A DNA stretch of 64,000 nt from Bordetella parapertussis (GTDB lineage Bacteria > Pseudomonadota > Gammaproteobacteria > Burkholderiales > Burkholderiaceae_C): the NCBI GenBank assembly GCA_945878355.1, contig CAMCTC010000005.1, positions 1 through 64,000 on the forward strand, in the 5' to 3' direction. The notes beneath the pieces were generated by a model, which did no database searches, was not told the DNA's origin, and saw only the letters and a list, made by a program, of their open reading frames with translations. Position 1 is the first letter of the stretch, and every line of letters starts with the position of its first letter. Position numbers and translations under genes: made by a program. This document shows positions 1 to 8,933 of the stretch, piece after piece.

Positions 1-488
1 ACGAACTGCTTGGGCGCACGGCTCAAACCGGCCGGGTGCTGCACCAACCACAGCGCTCGCATTGCGCCGGCGTCCATCGGGGCGACCGTCGGCGGCGTCG
101 CATCGGCCGCCTCCAGACCGGCGGCAATTGCCGCGACCCTGCCCGCTGCGTTGTCAGTCTGTGCGCAGTATTGAAGGGTCTGGCTGCCGCCACAGGCGCC
201 TGCGGAACGCTCGTTCTGCGCTGGTTTGCCGGGCAGGAAAGCGGCCAATGTGTCGTCCCAGACCGCCTTGCTGCCGACCTGGCAGTGCAGGTGGACCACC
301 AGGCTGTGGCCGCCCGACATCGCCACCCAGTCGCAGGCCACCGTGGTGGTGGCACCGGTCAGTCGGTCTTGCGCGTCTATCGTCTGCACCTGCACAGCGC
401 GCACATGTCGGCCGCCGCGCGCCTCGGTGAGGTGTGGTGGTGCCCGCCACGGTTTCAGCGCTGGCTTGACGCGGCAGCAGCGATTCAG
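1..488 (-). pseudogene. 5'-truncated sarcosine oxidase alpha-like gene, also cut by the window edge
   Basis: An uninterrupted minus-strand frame runs from an in-frame TGA at 489-491 to the left edge. Its translation contains CDWVAMSGGHSLVVHLH, then WDDTLAAFLPG, then MRALWLVQ near the edge. This resembles the middle of heterotetrameric sarcosine oxidase alpha subunits, where a CD-(x)-SGG-(x)-HL motif ends the FAD/NAD-binding part and a KAFVDFQ-type stretch follows. Such proteins are about 1000 residues long. Here the several hundred N-terminal residues with the dinucleotide folds are missing: just upstream lies the in-frame stop and then A+T-richer, non-coding-looking sequence leading into the porin promoter. 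No ATG opens the frame; only internal GTG codons do. I infer a remnant left by a deletion or rearrangement. A short independent protein starting at GTG is less likely. Confidence 0.55.
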
Positions 489-638
489 TCACAGGTGTTA
501 ACCCTCGAATGTCACAGACCTGACATTTTGCGAAGCATCGTGTCCTTATGCTTTTGATCAATTCATTCCAGTTCTATTGACTGATCGGCTAGTCATGCTG
601 GTGTTTGTTAGTTCGGCCATTTTTGACAGGAGCATCAC

Positions 639-1688
639 ATGCGTAGGATCTTGCTAGGTAGTCTGCTTGCCGCGGGTACGGTGTCTGCATTTGCACAGAG
701 CACTGTGACGGTCTACGGTGTCGCCGACGCATTCGCCGCAATTGCCAGAGGTTCGTTGAGCGACAAGCGCATGACGGATGGCGGCAACATTGCTTCGCAG
801 CTGGGTTTTCGCGGCACCGAGGACTTGGGCGGTGGCTTGATCGCTCAATTCAGATTCGAGGGTGGTCTCAATCTCGACACCGGCATTGGAACGATTCCTG
901 GGCCTGGTTACGCATTCACCCGGCAGAGCTTTGTTGGACTCGAAAGCAAGAGCTGGGGCAAGGTTCAGATGGGTCGGCAGTACACGCCAATCTTCGGTAC
1001 CACCTACACCGCTGACCCGCTCGGCAACAATGCGATCTTCAGCCCGGTGCTGCTGTGGGCGCAGACTGATGCGCAACCTGGACTCAGCGCTTGGGCGGCT
1101 CGGACCGACAACGCGTTGGCCTATTCATCACCGAGCAGCCTGCCGGTCGTTGGTACCCTGATGTATGGGCCGGGCGAGTCGACCAACAACACCAGCAGCG
1201 GCAATTACCTCGGCGCAAGCTTGGCTTATAGGTCGGGTGATTTGTGGTTGGGATGGGGCTACCAGAACAAGAAGAGCGGATCAGCGGCCGCGCCGGCCGC
1301 AGCACCCACTGAATCGATCGCCCAGGTGTTGGCTGGCAAGTACACCGTCGGTCCTTTCGTCATCGGTGCCAGCTGGGGCCACCAGGGGTCTAACGTTGTT
1401 GGGTCGCCCAAGGCGAATCTGCTCAACCTGAACAGCCAATACATACTTGGCGCGTCGTCGTTCTACTTGAGTTACGGATCGCGCGATGTCAGCGGCAGCG
1501 CACGCGACCAAACGGCCGTCACACTGGGTTATGACTACAACCTGAGCAAGAGCACCGCGATCTATGCGCGGTACCTGAGCCTGAGCAACAAGGGCAACAG
1601 CAACGTGTCACTGGGTGGCGTGGCGGTGAGTCCCAACAGCGGTGCCAGCGTTCAATTGACAGGTATCGGCGTCACGAAGAAGTTCTGA
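639..1688 (+). CDS. Gram-negative porin (neisserial/Burkholderia OmpC type)
   Basis: A 349-residue outer-membrane channel. The signal peptide is residues 1 to about 20 (MRRILLGS...AFAQ), and the mature protein opens with STVTVYGVAD, the usual first strand of betaproteobacterial trimeric porins. The PxG-x-x-F-x-RQSFVGL region and MGRQYTP motif at about residues 90-115 are family hallmarks, and the chain ends in Phe, the BAM recognition signal. The ATG is preceded by AGGAG about nine bases upstream. The gene stands alone: a truncated oxidase fragment lies upstream and a strong terminator follows at 1712-1741. General diffusion of small hydrophilic solutes is expected. Substrate preference cannot be read from the sequence. 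Confidence 0.93.
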   Translation: MRRILLGSLLAAGTVSAFAQSTVTVYGVADAFAAIARGSLSDKRMTDGGNIASQLGFRGTEDLGGGLIAQFRFEGGLNLDTGIGTIPGPGYAFTRQSFVGLESKSWGKVQMGRQYTPIFGTTYTADPLGNNAIFSPVLLWAQTDAQPGLSAWAARTDNALAYSSPSSLPVVGTLMYGPGESTNNTSSGNYLGASLAYRSGDLWLGWGYQNKKSGSAAAPAAAPTESIAQVLAGKYTVGPFVIGASWGHQGSNVVGSPKANLLNLNSQYILGASSFYLSYGSRDVSGSARDQTAVTLGYDYNLSKSTAIYARYLSLSNKGNSNVSLGGVAVSPNSGASVQLTGIGVTKKF

Positions 1689-1711
1689 TCGCAGCGTTTG
1701 CCAATCCTGAC

Positions 1712-1741
1712 GCCCCGAGACGCTCTCTCGGGGCTTTTTTT
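1712..1741 (+). terminator. Rho-independent terminator of the porin gene
   Basis: A 9-bp perfect stem, GCCCCGAGA (1712-1720) against TCTCGGGGC (1726-1734), with a 5-base loop is followed by seven T. It begins 24 bases after the porin stop codon. Confidence 0.92.
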
Positions 1742-1781
1742 CGAGAGGCTGGCCGGGCTGCACGTTAGAGTTGGTTGCCGA

Positions 1782-2555
1782 TCATTCCGTGGCAGGTTCT
1801 CGGGATCGGCCAGCCAACTGGCGCAGACCGGGCATCTGCAGCACGGTGATGCGTCGGTAGCGCAGCCTGATCAAGCCCTCTCGCTCCAGTTCTTGCAGCG
1901 GCTGGCTCAAGTGCTGGCGCGTGACCCCCAGCATGGCGGCAAGGTCTTCCTGTGGCATCAAGATGTCGCTGGGTTCAAGGCCAGGTCCGTCTCGGTTGCG
2001 CCGCTGTCCGTTGGGCATCGCCAGTCGGGCCAACAGACCAGCCAACCTGGTTCGCAGACTCATCATCGACCGGTTGGCATAGTTGACGAGCAAGCCACGC
2101 ACGCGGTTGGACATCAGGCGCAGCAGCGTTTCGGCAAAGCCCGGCAAGTCGCGAATGGCTTGCAGCACGACGGCGCGAGGAATCAACAACAACAAGCTGT
2201 CGCTGCTGGCCTTGACCTCTTGAAGCGAAGCGCGGGCGTCATACAGCGCGGCCAGGCCCACCACTGTGCCTGGGCTCAACTGGTCGATGACCAGGCGACG
2301 ACCGTGCGCATCGGTCAATCCGCATTCCAGGCTGCCTTCGATCAACATCACCAACTGGCGCACCGGCACGCCCAGGCTCAGCACCTGTTCGCCGCTAGAG
2401 ACCGTGCGCCACTGGGCATGCGGCGCAAGATAGGCTGCGCAGACTTCACCATGCGGCGCCAGCCAGTCCGCCTGCCGCAGTACGTCGAAGGCACTGCGGT
2501 CGATTTGGCGCAGGATTGTCGGGTCCTTGACAGTCTGGTTGGTGCGCATTTTCAT
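1782..2555 (-). CDS. Crp/Fnr-family transcriptional regulator
   Basis: A 257-residue regulator with an N-terminal cyclic-nucleotide-binding-type beta-roll (about residues 50-150) and a C-terminal winged helix-turn-helix (DLAAMLGVTRQHLSQPLQELE). The recognition helix lacks the E-x-x-S-R of FNR and the R-E-x-x-G-R of CRP, so its target differs from both. No N-terminal cysteine cluster is present. The start is uncertain: a TTG at 2582 would add nine residues, while ATG at 2555 (MKMRTNQ) leaves 71 bases to the divergent sulfatase for shared control. A 9-bp inverted repeat in that gap (2584-2603) is a plausible operator. Likely role: control of the sulfatase and binding-protein genes next door. 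Confidence 0.85.
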   Translation of the reverse strand: MKMRTNQTVKDPTILRQIDRSAFDVLRQADWLAPHGEVCAAYLAPHAQWRTVSSGEQVLSLGVPVRQLVMLIEGSLECGLTDAHGRRLVIDQLSPGTVVGLAALYDARASLQEVKASSDSLLLLIPRAVVLQAIRDLPGFAETLLRLMSNRVRGLLVNYANRSMMSLRTRLAGLLARLAMPNGQRRNRDGPGLEPSDILMPQEDLAAMLGVTRQHLSQPLQELEREGLIRLRYRRITVLQMPGLRQLAGRSREPATE

Positions 2556-2583
2556 ACCATAGGTTATCAAGAAATGCCGCAAG

Positions 2584-2603
2584 GCCGCGCACTGGTGCGC
2601 GGC
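2584..2603. promoter_or_regulatory. Perfect 9+9 bp dyad between divergent regulator and sulfatase genes
   Basis: GCCGCGCAC (2584-2592), a TG spacer, then GTGCGCGGC (2595-2603). It is the only obvious symmetric element in the 71-base intergenic space and sits 23 bases before the sulfatase ATG. It is either an operator for the Crp-family protein or a hairpin in the sulfatase leader. Confidence 0.5.
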
Positions 2604-2626
2604 AGCAGGCGCCAGGAGACTCGCTC

Positions 2627-4870
2627 ATGACTCACCCATCACCGGTCGGTTTTGAAGGCCGCATCGGCCGCACCCGGGAGGAATCGACGCCATGGTGGCC
2701 GCCAGTGCCGCGTGCTCCTGCGGGCAGCCCGAACATCGTCGTCATCTACATGGATGACATGGGGTACTCGGACATCGGTTGCTACGGCTCCGAGATCGAG
2801 ACGCCGAACATTGATGCCATCGCAGCGCGCGGTCTGCGCTTCAACCATTACACCACCCATCCGATCTGTTCGCCGGCGCGTGCGGCACTGTTGACGGGTT
2901 GCAATGCGCACACCGTGGCCACTGGTTGGTTGTCCAACAACAACCCTGGATTTCCAGGCTATTCAGGTGACATCCCGTTCGATGCGGCGACGCTGCCCGA
3001 GGCGCTTCGGGCCGGCGGTTATGCCACTGTGGGCGTGGGCAAATGGCACAACTCTAGCAACAGTGCTGTGCCCAACGAAACCTGGCCCACTGGGCGAGGG
3101 TTCCAGCGCTGGTACGGTTTTCTTGAAGGTGAAACGAGTTATTTCTATCCGGCGCGCCTGTTGCACAACAACATGGTGGTGCCGATGGACGCCTATCCGC
3201 CGGGTTATTACGCCACCGACGATTTCTTCAACCAGGCCGAGCGCTTCGTCAAAGAGATCCGCCACGACCAGCCCGAGCGGCCGTTCTGCCTGTACATCGC
3301 CCCCAACGCGATGCACGGTCCTCTGCAAGCCAAGGAAGTAGATCTGGCCAAGGTTCGTGGCCGTTATGCCGATGGCTGGGACCTGATGCGTCAGCGCCGG
3401 CTCGACAAGCAGATTGCCCTAGGACTGGTGCCACCCGGAACCCAGTTGGCGCCGCGTGAGGCCAGTGTGCCAGCCTGGGACAGCTTGCCAGCCGACGAGC
3501 GTGCGCTCTACGAACGCCACATGGAGACTTATGCAGCGATGCTCGAATGCGTGGACGAGAACGTCGGCCGCCTGGTCGATCTGCTGCGAGACATGGGTGA
3601 GCTCGACAACACCATCTTCGTGGTCTCTGCCGATAACGGCGGCACCCATGCGGGTGGCGTGCAGGGCGCGATCCACTTCAATCGGCGCTTTGCCGGGCTT
3701 GCTGCGCTGCCAGTCGCGCATGAACTGACCAAGAAAGAGTGGATCGGCAGTGGCCGCGTCAACCCGCTGTACCCGATGGGTTGGGCGCAGTTGAGCAACA
3801 CGCCGTTTCCAGCTTACAAGACGCAAACCGGCGCCGGTGGGCGGCGTGTGGCCTGCATCGTGTCGTGGCCCGCGAAATTGCCCGCTCGCGGCGAGCTTCG
3901 AACACAGTTCGCGCATGTCACCGATCTGATGCCCACCTTGCTCGAACTCGCCGGTGTCCCCGTGCCGACCGTCTCGCACGGCAAACCGGCAGTGCCGATC
4001 CAGGGCAAGAGCCAGGCCGCCGTGCTGCGCAGCGCCCAGGCGCCAGCTGCACGCCATGAGCAGTACTACGAGTGCTGGTCCAATCGCGGCTACTACCGCG
4101 ACGGCTGGGTCGCCGTGTCAATCCAGAAACTCGGTCAAAAGCTTGACTTCGACAACTGGGTGCTGCACCGTCACGACACCGACTTCTCGGAACGCGTCGA
4201 CCTGGCAGCGCAGCATCCTGACAAGTTGAAGGAACTGGTCGAGGCCTTCGACCAAGCAGCCTGGGCCAACCAGGTCTACCCGCTGGACAATCGGCTGCCA
4301 GTTCAGAAATTTCAGCAATTGCCGCCGCAGATGCAACCACCGATGGCAGGCAGTCGGCGTTTTCTGCCAGGCGCTCAGACCGTGAACCGCTTCATTTTCG
4401 TGTCACTGGTGGCAGACCGGAGTTTTTGCATCACCACCAACATCGAGCATCAAGCGGACAACGAAGGCGTGCTTTGGGCGCTGGGTGACGTGGCGGGCGG
4501 CATGGTGCTTTATATCGAGGCCGGCATGTTGCAATTGTTTTACAACGGTTTTGGTGAGTACACGCGCCACCCGTCGATTGCGATGCCGACCGGTGTGCAG
4601 GCCGTCGCGTTGGAGTTTGAAGCGCTGGGCCGTCGTGTTGGCCGCGGACGTTTCTTGATCAATGGCCAGGCGGTTGGCGATTGGGGCGCGTTGAGTCCGA
4701 CGCTGATGAGCGGATTCCATGAAGGCTTCGACATCGGTATCGATCGTCGTGCGCCGGTAGATTGGGAACTGTTCGAGCGTCGAGGCAATTTCGCGTACAG
4801 CGGCTGCCTGCGCGACGTGATCGTCGAGTCACGCCAATTCGCACCCGATTCGGCCTACGCCAAAGGCTGA
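2627..4870 (+). CDS. Type I (formylglycine) sulfatase with a C-terminal extra domain
   Basis: A 747-residue alkaline-phosphatase-superfamily sulfatase that hydrolyses sulfate esters. Metal-binding Asp pair in YMDDMGYSD (about 43-44). The CxPxR maturation signature is CSPAR at 81-85, where Cys81 would become formylglycine. A second metal/substrate site is SADNGG at about 335-339. The catalytic part ends near residue 540. Residues of about 560-747 look like a beta-rich concanavalin/LamG-like domain (VLWALGDVAGGMVLYIEAG, GRGRFLINGQ), making it 150-200 residues longer than simple arylsulfatases. No signal peptide is visible, so it appears cytoplasmic and its substrate would have to be imported. 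AGGAG precedes the ATG. A Bug-type binding protein follows by 24 bases and is probably cotranscribed. Confidence 0.93.
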   Translation: MTHPSPVGFEGRIGRTREESTPWWPPVPRAPAGSPNIVVIYMDDMGYSDIGCYGSEIETPNIDAIAARGLRFNHYTTHPICSPARAALLTGCNAHTVATGWLSNNNPGFPGYSGDIPFDAATLPEALRAGGYATVGVGKWHNSSNSAVPNETWPTGRGFQRWYGFLEGETSYFYPARLLHNNMVVPMDAYPPGYYATDDFFNQAERFVKEIRHDQPERPFCLYIAPNAMHGPLQAKEVDLAKVRGRYADGWDLMRQRRLDKQIALGLVPPGTQLAPREASVPAWDSLPADERALYERHMETYAAMLECVDENVGRLVDLLRDMGELDNTIFVVSADNGGTHAGGVQGAIHFNRRFAGLAALPVAHELTKKEWIGSGRVNPLYPMGWAQLSNTPFPAYKTQTGAGGRRVACIVSWPAKLPARGELRTQFAHVTDLMPTLLELAGVPVPTVSHGKPAVPIQGKSQAAVLRSAQAPAARHEQYYECWSNRGYYRDGWVAVSIQKLGQKLDFDNWVLHRHDTDFSERVDLAAQHPDKLKELVEAFDQAAWANQVYPLDNRLPVQKFQQLPPQMQPPMAGSRRFLPGAQTVNRFIFVSLVADRSFCITTNIEHQADNEGVLWALGDVAGGMVLYIEAGMLQLFYNGFGEYTRHPSIAMPTGVQAVALEFEALGRRVGRGRFLINGQAVGDWGALSPTLMSGFHEGFDIGIDRRAPVDWELFERRGNFAYSGCLRDVIVESRQFAPDSAYAKG

Positions 4871-4894
4871 GCAACTCCTATCTGAGGAAATGAC

Positions 4895-5884
4895 ATGAAT
4901 GCTATCTCTCGTCGCCGACTGCTGACCGGCGCAGCCGGCTTGGCCCTGCTGCCTTGCGCCACGCGCGCTCAGACGCCTGCCCGTCCCTGGCCCAGGGACA
5001 CGGTGCGACTGATGGTGCCGGGGCCGGCCGGTGGCCCAATCGACCTCTTGTGTCGACAGATTGCCGATAGGTTGGGGCCGCTGCTGGGCGCCAAAGTGAT
5101 TGTCGACAACCGCGCTGGCGCTGCTGGCCTGATCGGCGCCAAGGCCCTGGCCGGCGTTCCCCCCGATGGTTCGATGATCGGCTATCTGCACGCCGGGCAC
5201 CTGACGCTACAAGCCATGGGCGCCAAGATCGACATGGCCAACGAGTTCATACCGGTCGTTGGGCGCTACTCAGCGTCGCACTTCGTGATCGCTGTGAATT
5301 CGGCCTCGCCTCATCGAACGCTGGCCGAGCTGATCCGTGCCATCCAGGCGAACCCTGGCAAGCTGACCTTTGGCACCGGCGGCCAAGGCTCACCAGGTCA
5401 CCTGGTGGTGGAAAAACTGCGTGAGCGTTTGCCGACGCTCGAGATGGTGCATGTGCCGTACAAAGGAGCGATCGAGGCGGTGAACTCGCTCGTCGGCAAG
5501 GATCTGGATTTCGTGTCTGGGCTGATGTCCGCCGTCGCGCCTCAGGTGGCGAGTGGGCGCTTGCGGGCGCTGGCAGTCAGCGGTGAATTGCGCTCGCCCT
5601 TGCTGCCTCAGGTGCCGACGGTGGCCGAGAGCGGCTACCCGGGGTTCAGCCACAGCAGTTGGGGCGGGATCTATTTGCCCGCCAAGACACCGGCGCCACT
5701 GGTGGACACCTTGCGTGCGGCGCTGCGCCAAGTCGAGGCTCAGCCCGACTTGCTCGCCTTCATAGCATCCACCGGTAGCGAGTTCCTGCCGACCGAAACG
5801 CCAGAGGCCTTTGCGGCGTACTTCAAGCAAGCGCTGGCATCGGAAGCCGTGCTCGTCAAGAAGCTCGGCTTGAGCTTGCAGTAG
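4895..5884 (+). CDS. Bug/TctC-family periplasmic solute-binding protein
   Basis: A 329-residue tripartite-tricarboxylate-type binding protein. The N-terminus SRRRLLTGAAGLALLP looks like a twin-arginine signal, with cleavage near ATRAQ. The family core appears as MVPGPAGGPIDLLCR and KVIVDNRAGAAGLIGAK near residues 40-85, and VPYKGA near 189. These proteins capture organic acids such as carboxylates. No TctA/TctB membrane genes are adjacent, as is usual for orphan Bug proteins in Burkholderiales. Directly downstream of the sulfatase with 24 bases between them and a terminator after it, so the two probably form one unit. A role in taking up the sulfatase substrate or product is inference. Confidence 0.88.
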   Translation: MNAISRRRLLTGAAGLALLPCATRAQTPARPWPRDTVRLMVPGPAGGPIDLLCRQIADRLGPLLGAKVIVDNRAGAAGLIGAKALAGVPPDGSMIGYLHAGHLTLQAMGAKIDMANEFIPVVGRYSASHFVIAVNSASPHRTLAELIRAIQANPGKLTFGTGGQGSPGHLVVEKLRERLPTLEMVHVPYKGAIEAVNSLVGKDLDFVSGLMSAVAPQVASGRLRALAVSGELRSPLLPQVPTVAESGYPGFSHSSWGGIYLPAKTPAPLVDTLRAALRQVEAQPDLLAFIASTGSEFLPTETPEAFAAYFKQALASEAVLVKKLGLSLQ

Positions 5885-5901
5885 GCGGCCGCGCCGTCGA
5901 G

Positions 5902-5938
5902 TCCAAGGCTGCGGGATGCAGTCTTGGATTCGATTTTT
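5902..5938 (+). terminator. Rho-independent terminator of the sulfatase-Bug unit
   Basis: An 11-bp stem (5902-5912 with 5918-5928, one G-U pair) closes over a 5-base loop and is followed by TTCGATTTTT. It starts 18 bases after the stop codon. Confidence 0.8.
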
Positions 5939-6146
5939 GCGTTCGTTCTGCGCTTGAACGATTCGCGCAAAGCGACAGTTTCTGACTCCCCTCATTCGAG
6001 GCTGGCCTGACCCAGGTGTCCGCCTGCCTTGACATTGCGCAACCGAGCGGCGTAGACCCCGTCTGAGACTGGAGGTCTTGGTTCGCTGGGTGGTTCGACT
6101 CCCGTCTGGGCCGCCGACGTTTGGCCTCAGATTCAGGAGTCTCGTC

Positions 6147-7463
6147 ATGTTCGATACAGGAATTCCGAGTCTGGAATACCGGTCCCGCAGCGCCGGCAAG
6201 CGCGTCATGACGCCCAACCATCTGGAACAAGCGACATGCGCGGTGGTGCTGGCGGGTGGTCGAGGTTCCCGGCTCAAGCAGTTGACCGACTGGCGCGCCA
6301 AACCTGCAATGCCATTTGCCGGCAAGCTCAAGATCATTGATTTTGCGTTGAGCAATTGCGTCAATTCGGGGCTCCGCCAGATTTGCGTTCTGACCCAGTA
6401 CAAGGCACAGAGCTTGATTCGACACATCACCCGCGGTTGGGGAATCCTGGACGTGAGCCTTGGCGAGTTCATCGATGTGGTGCCAGCGCAGCAGCAGCAC
6501 GGTGAACGCTGGTACAGCGGCACTGCCGATGCGGTTTACCAGAACCTGGACATGTTGCGTGAGGCGAATCCGCTCTACGTGCTGGTGCTGGCTGGCGACC
6601 ACATCTACAAGATGGACTACAGCCTCATCATCGCTGACCACGTCAAGCGAGAAGCCGATGTCACGGTGGCTTGCATCGAGGTGCCGTTGGAACAGGCAAC
6701 AGCTTTTGGCGTGATGCGTATCGACGCAGACAACCGTGTCGTTGATTTCCAGGAAAAGCCAGCCAAGCCCAGTCCGATGCCTGACCACCCTAGCCTGGCC
6801 TTGGCGAGCATGGGAATCTATGTCTTCAGTGCAGAGTTTCTTTACCAGGAATTGGCCCGTGACGCAGGCGATACGGCCTCACGACACGACTTCGGTCGCG
6901 ACATCATCCCTCGAATCCTCAATCGTGCGAGAGTCTTCGCGCACGATTTCGCCGACAGCTGTGTCAACACGATTGAAGCGAGGCCTTACTGGCGTGATGT
7001 GGGGACGCTAGACGCTTATTGGGAAGCCAACATCGATCTCATTCGACCCTTGCCCGACCTCAACCTCTACGACGATGCGTGGCCCATCCGCAGCCTGCAC
7101 CACCAACTGCCGCCGGCCAAGTTCGTTTTCGACGACGACGCCTGTCGGGGCATGGCGCTCGACTCCTTGGTCGCGAGTGGTTGCATCGTCATTGGTGCGA
7201 CGGTGCGGCGCTCGATGCTGTTTTCCAAGGTGCGAATAGGAGAACGCAGCGTCGTCGAGGACTCGCTCGTGTTGCCCAATGTCACGGTCGGTCGCGATGT
7301 GGTGTTGCGACGGACGATCATCGACAAGCATTGCCTGTTGCCAGATGGGCTCAAGGTTGGTGTCGATCCAATCGAGGATAGAGCGCGCTACACCGTCACG
7401 GAAAGAGGTGTGACCCTGGTCACGCCGGAAATGCTGGGTCAGCATGTTCATGCGAGAGGGTGA
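6147..7463 (+). CDS. glgC: Glucose-1-phosphate adenylyltransferase
   Basis: Makes ADP-glucose from ATP and glucose 1-phosphate, the committed step of glycogen synthesis. The 438-residue product has VLAGGRGSRLKQLTD (about 34-48), AKPAMPFAGK and IIDFALSNCVNSGL in the nucleotidyltransferase domain, YRDVGTLDAYWEAN-like sequence (WRDVGTLDAYW) near 295, and a C-terminal left-handed beta-helix for effector binding. I chose ATG 6147 because CAGGAG lies seven bases before it; an upstream in-frame ATG at 6078 lacks support. No glgA, glgB or glgX is adjacent, unusual for a pathway normally clustered, so the partners must be elsewhere. It converges on the response regulator downstream. Confidence 0.95.
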   Translation: MFDTGIPSLEYRSRSAGKRVMTPNHLEQATCAVVLAGGRGSRLKQLTDWRAKPAMPFAGKLKIIDFALSNCVNSGLRQICVLTQYKAQSLIRHITRGWGILDVSLGEFIDVVPAQQQHGERWYSGTADAVYQNLDMLREANPLYVLVLAGDHIYKMDYSLIIADHVKREADVTVACIEVPLEQATAFGVMRIDADNRVVDFQEKPAKPSPMPDHPSLALASMGIYVFSAEFLYQELARDAGDTASRHDFGRDIIPRILNRARVFAHDFADSCVNTIEARPYWRDVGTLDAYWEANIDLIRPLPDLNLYDDAWPIRSLHHQLPPAKFVFDDDACRGMALDSLVASGCIVIGATVRRSMLFSKVRIGERSVVEDSLVLPNVTVGRDVVLRRTIIDKHCLLPDGLKVGVDPIEDRARYTVTERGVTLVTPEMLGQHVHARG

Positions 7464-7598
7464 TCGAACATTGCCTGGATACATCTGTTGATTCGTCTCG
7501 ATGCGCGACAGGGCAGCGGTGCGATCAGCAGCTTGTTCCTGGGTTCGGTCTCGCAGCGGGTCGTCCACTTGGCGACGGCGCCAGGACGTTTCGCAGAA

Positions 7599-8285
7599 TC
7601 AGGTCTTTAGGCGAGACAGGCCCACATCGCCATTGTCGATTTGATGTTCCAGGCCGTAGCGAATCAGTGCTGCTGTGCTCGGGAGTTGCAGTTTTTCCTG
7701 GATGTGACTCTTGTGCGTGCTCACAGTCTTGATCGACAAGTGCAGCGCAGTGGCGATATCGGTCAGGCGTTGGCCGGCGACGATTCTCTGCAAGACATCG
7801 AGTTCTCGATTCGAGAGTTGTGCATGGTTTGGGCCTGACAAAGTGCCATTGAACTGTTGGACCATGCGCTCGGCCAGCTTGGTTGTGACGTAGGCGCCGC
7901 CGGCTGCAACCTTGACCACTGCAGCCACTAACTCTTCTGCAGCGGTGCATTTGGTGACGTAGCCCTTGGCGCCGGACTTGAAGGCGCGAACAGCGTACTG
8001 CTCCTCGGCGTGCATGCTGAGCACGAGCACCATCACCGACGGAAACGAGCCCCGAATTCTTTGGATCAATTCCAGCCCGCTCATGCCCGGCATCGAGAGG
8101 TCGACGATGGCCAGGTCGAGAGGTTTTTGGCGAAGTATCTCGAGCGCTTCGAACCCTGAGCTGGCTTCAGTGATGTGCCATTGACTGTCGCTCGCAGTCA
8201 GGATTCGCTTGAGTCCTTCGCGAACAACAGCGTGGTCATCGACCAACAGCAGGTGTAGTAATCCAGGGCTTGCGCGCTCGGTCAT
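7599..8285 (-). CDS. NarL/FixJ-family response regulator, orphan
   Basis: A 228-residue two-component regulator. The receiver domain shows the acidic pair in LLLVDDHAV, the phosphoacceptor Asp in LAIVDLSMPGM and the conserved Lys in YVTK. The C-terminal LuxR-type helix-turn-helix reads LSNRELDVLQRIVAG...TALHLSIKTVSTHKSHI. The ATG at 8285 gives the normal short lead into the first strand; a GTG at 8330 would add 15 residues. Neither has a clear ribosome-binding site. No histidine kinase is next to it, so its sensor is unlinked. The target is unknown; the neighbouring glgC converges and is not obviously controlled by it. Confidence 0.9.
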   Translation of the reverse strand: MTERASPGLLHLLLVDDHAVVREGLKRILTASDSQWHITEASSGFEALEILRQKPLDLAIVDLSMPGMSGLELIQRIRGSFPSVMVLVLSMHAEEQYAVRAFKSGAKGYVTKCTAAEELVAAVVKVAAGGAYVTTKLAERMVQQFNGTLSGPNHAQLSNRELDVLQRIVAGQRLTDIATALHLSIKTVSTHKSHIQEKLQLPSTAALIRYGLEHQIDNGDVGLSRLKT

Positions 8286-8933
8286 GAGGTCGGCTGAAAT
8301 TGGTGCTCGCGCTGGATGACGATCGGGCACATCAGGTCTTGAGCTGGTGCGTCAGCTGGGAACGCCGGACCAAGTTGCGAACCGGCACTGTCACATGACC
8401 GCAGTGCAAGCCTTGGCCTGAGTCGGGTCAGCACGCCGCCGACTGGTGTGGCGTCATTGGAGGTGGCTTCGCCATTGGTTTTGCCGTATCGACGTACACG
8501 CAAGGCCGCAGCGACGGATCAATCTGTGCAGTGTGTTCCATCGAATTCCAGTTTATACAGGAGAGTCGCGATCGCCGCGCTTGACTTGCTGCAGAGATCA
8601 GCAGCCATGTTAGACCAAGCTGAGGTATTTTTTGCAGCAAATACTCTGCTGGCGGACCCTCAATTCGGGGGGAGGCATTGGTGATAGTTGGCATACTACG
8701 AAAATTCTTCGGAATTTTTCTAAAATAATCATGTTCAACCACGCCAATGCGTTACCCGGTGATTGCGCAAAATTTTTCTGGCCGATCAGATAATTCTGAA
8801 CCGGCATCGAGAAAATTCTGTTTTTATATAAGAAATAGCTGATGCAATCTTCGCATTGACAACCGATATCGTGTGGGCCCGTCTTGCTGGAAAATAAGGC
8901 CTTGAACTAATCCGGTAAACAAAGGGGCTAAAA
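8286..8933. other. Intergenic region without a recognisable gene
   Basis: About 650 bases between the response regulator and the next Crp/Fnr gene. The right part (about 8690-8930) is markedly richer in A+T than the surroundings, with TTTTTATATAA near 8820 and TTGACA at 8856-8861, suggesting the promoter zone of the downstream gene. No -10 box at proper spacing stands out. Short frames here have no recognisable protein features. AGGGG just before 8934 can serve as ribosome-binding site. Confidence 0.5.

Noticed and set aside
1698..2630. 310-codon rightward frame opposite the Crp-family regulator
   Set aside because: Gln/His/Arg-rich shadow of the real gene on the other strand, typical of high-G+C antisense frames.
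8428..8742. 104-codon leftward frame in the 650-base gap
   Set aside because: No ribosome-binding site or domain; crosses an A+T-rich promoter-like zone.
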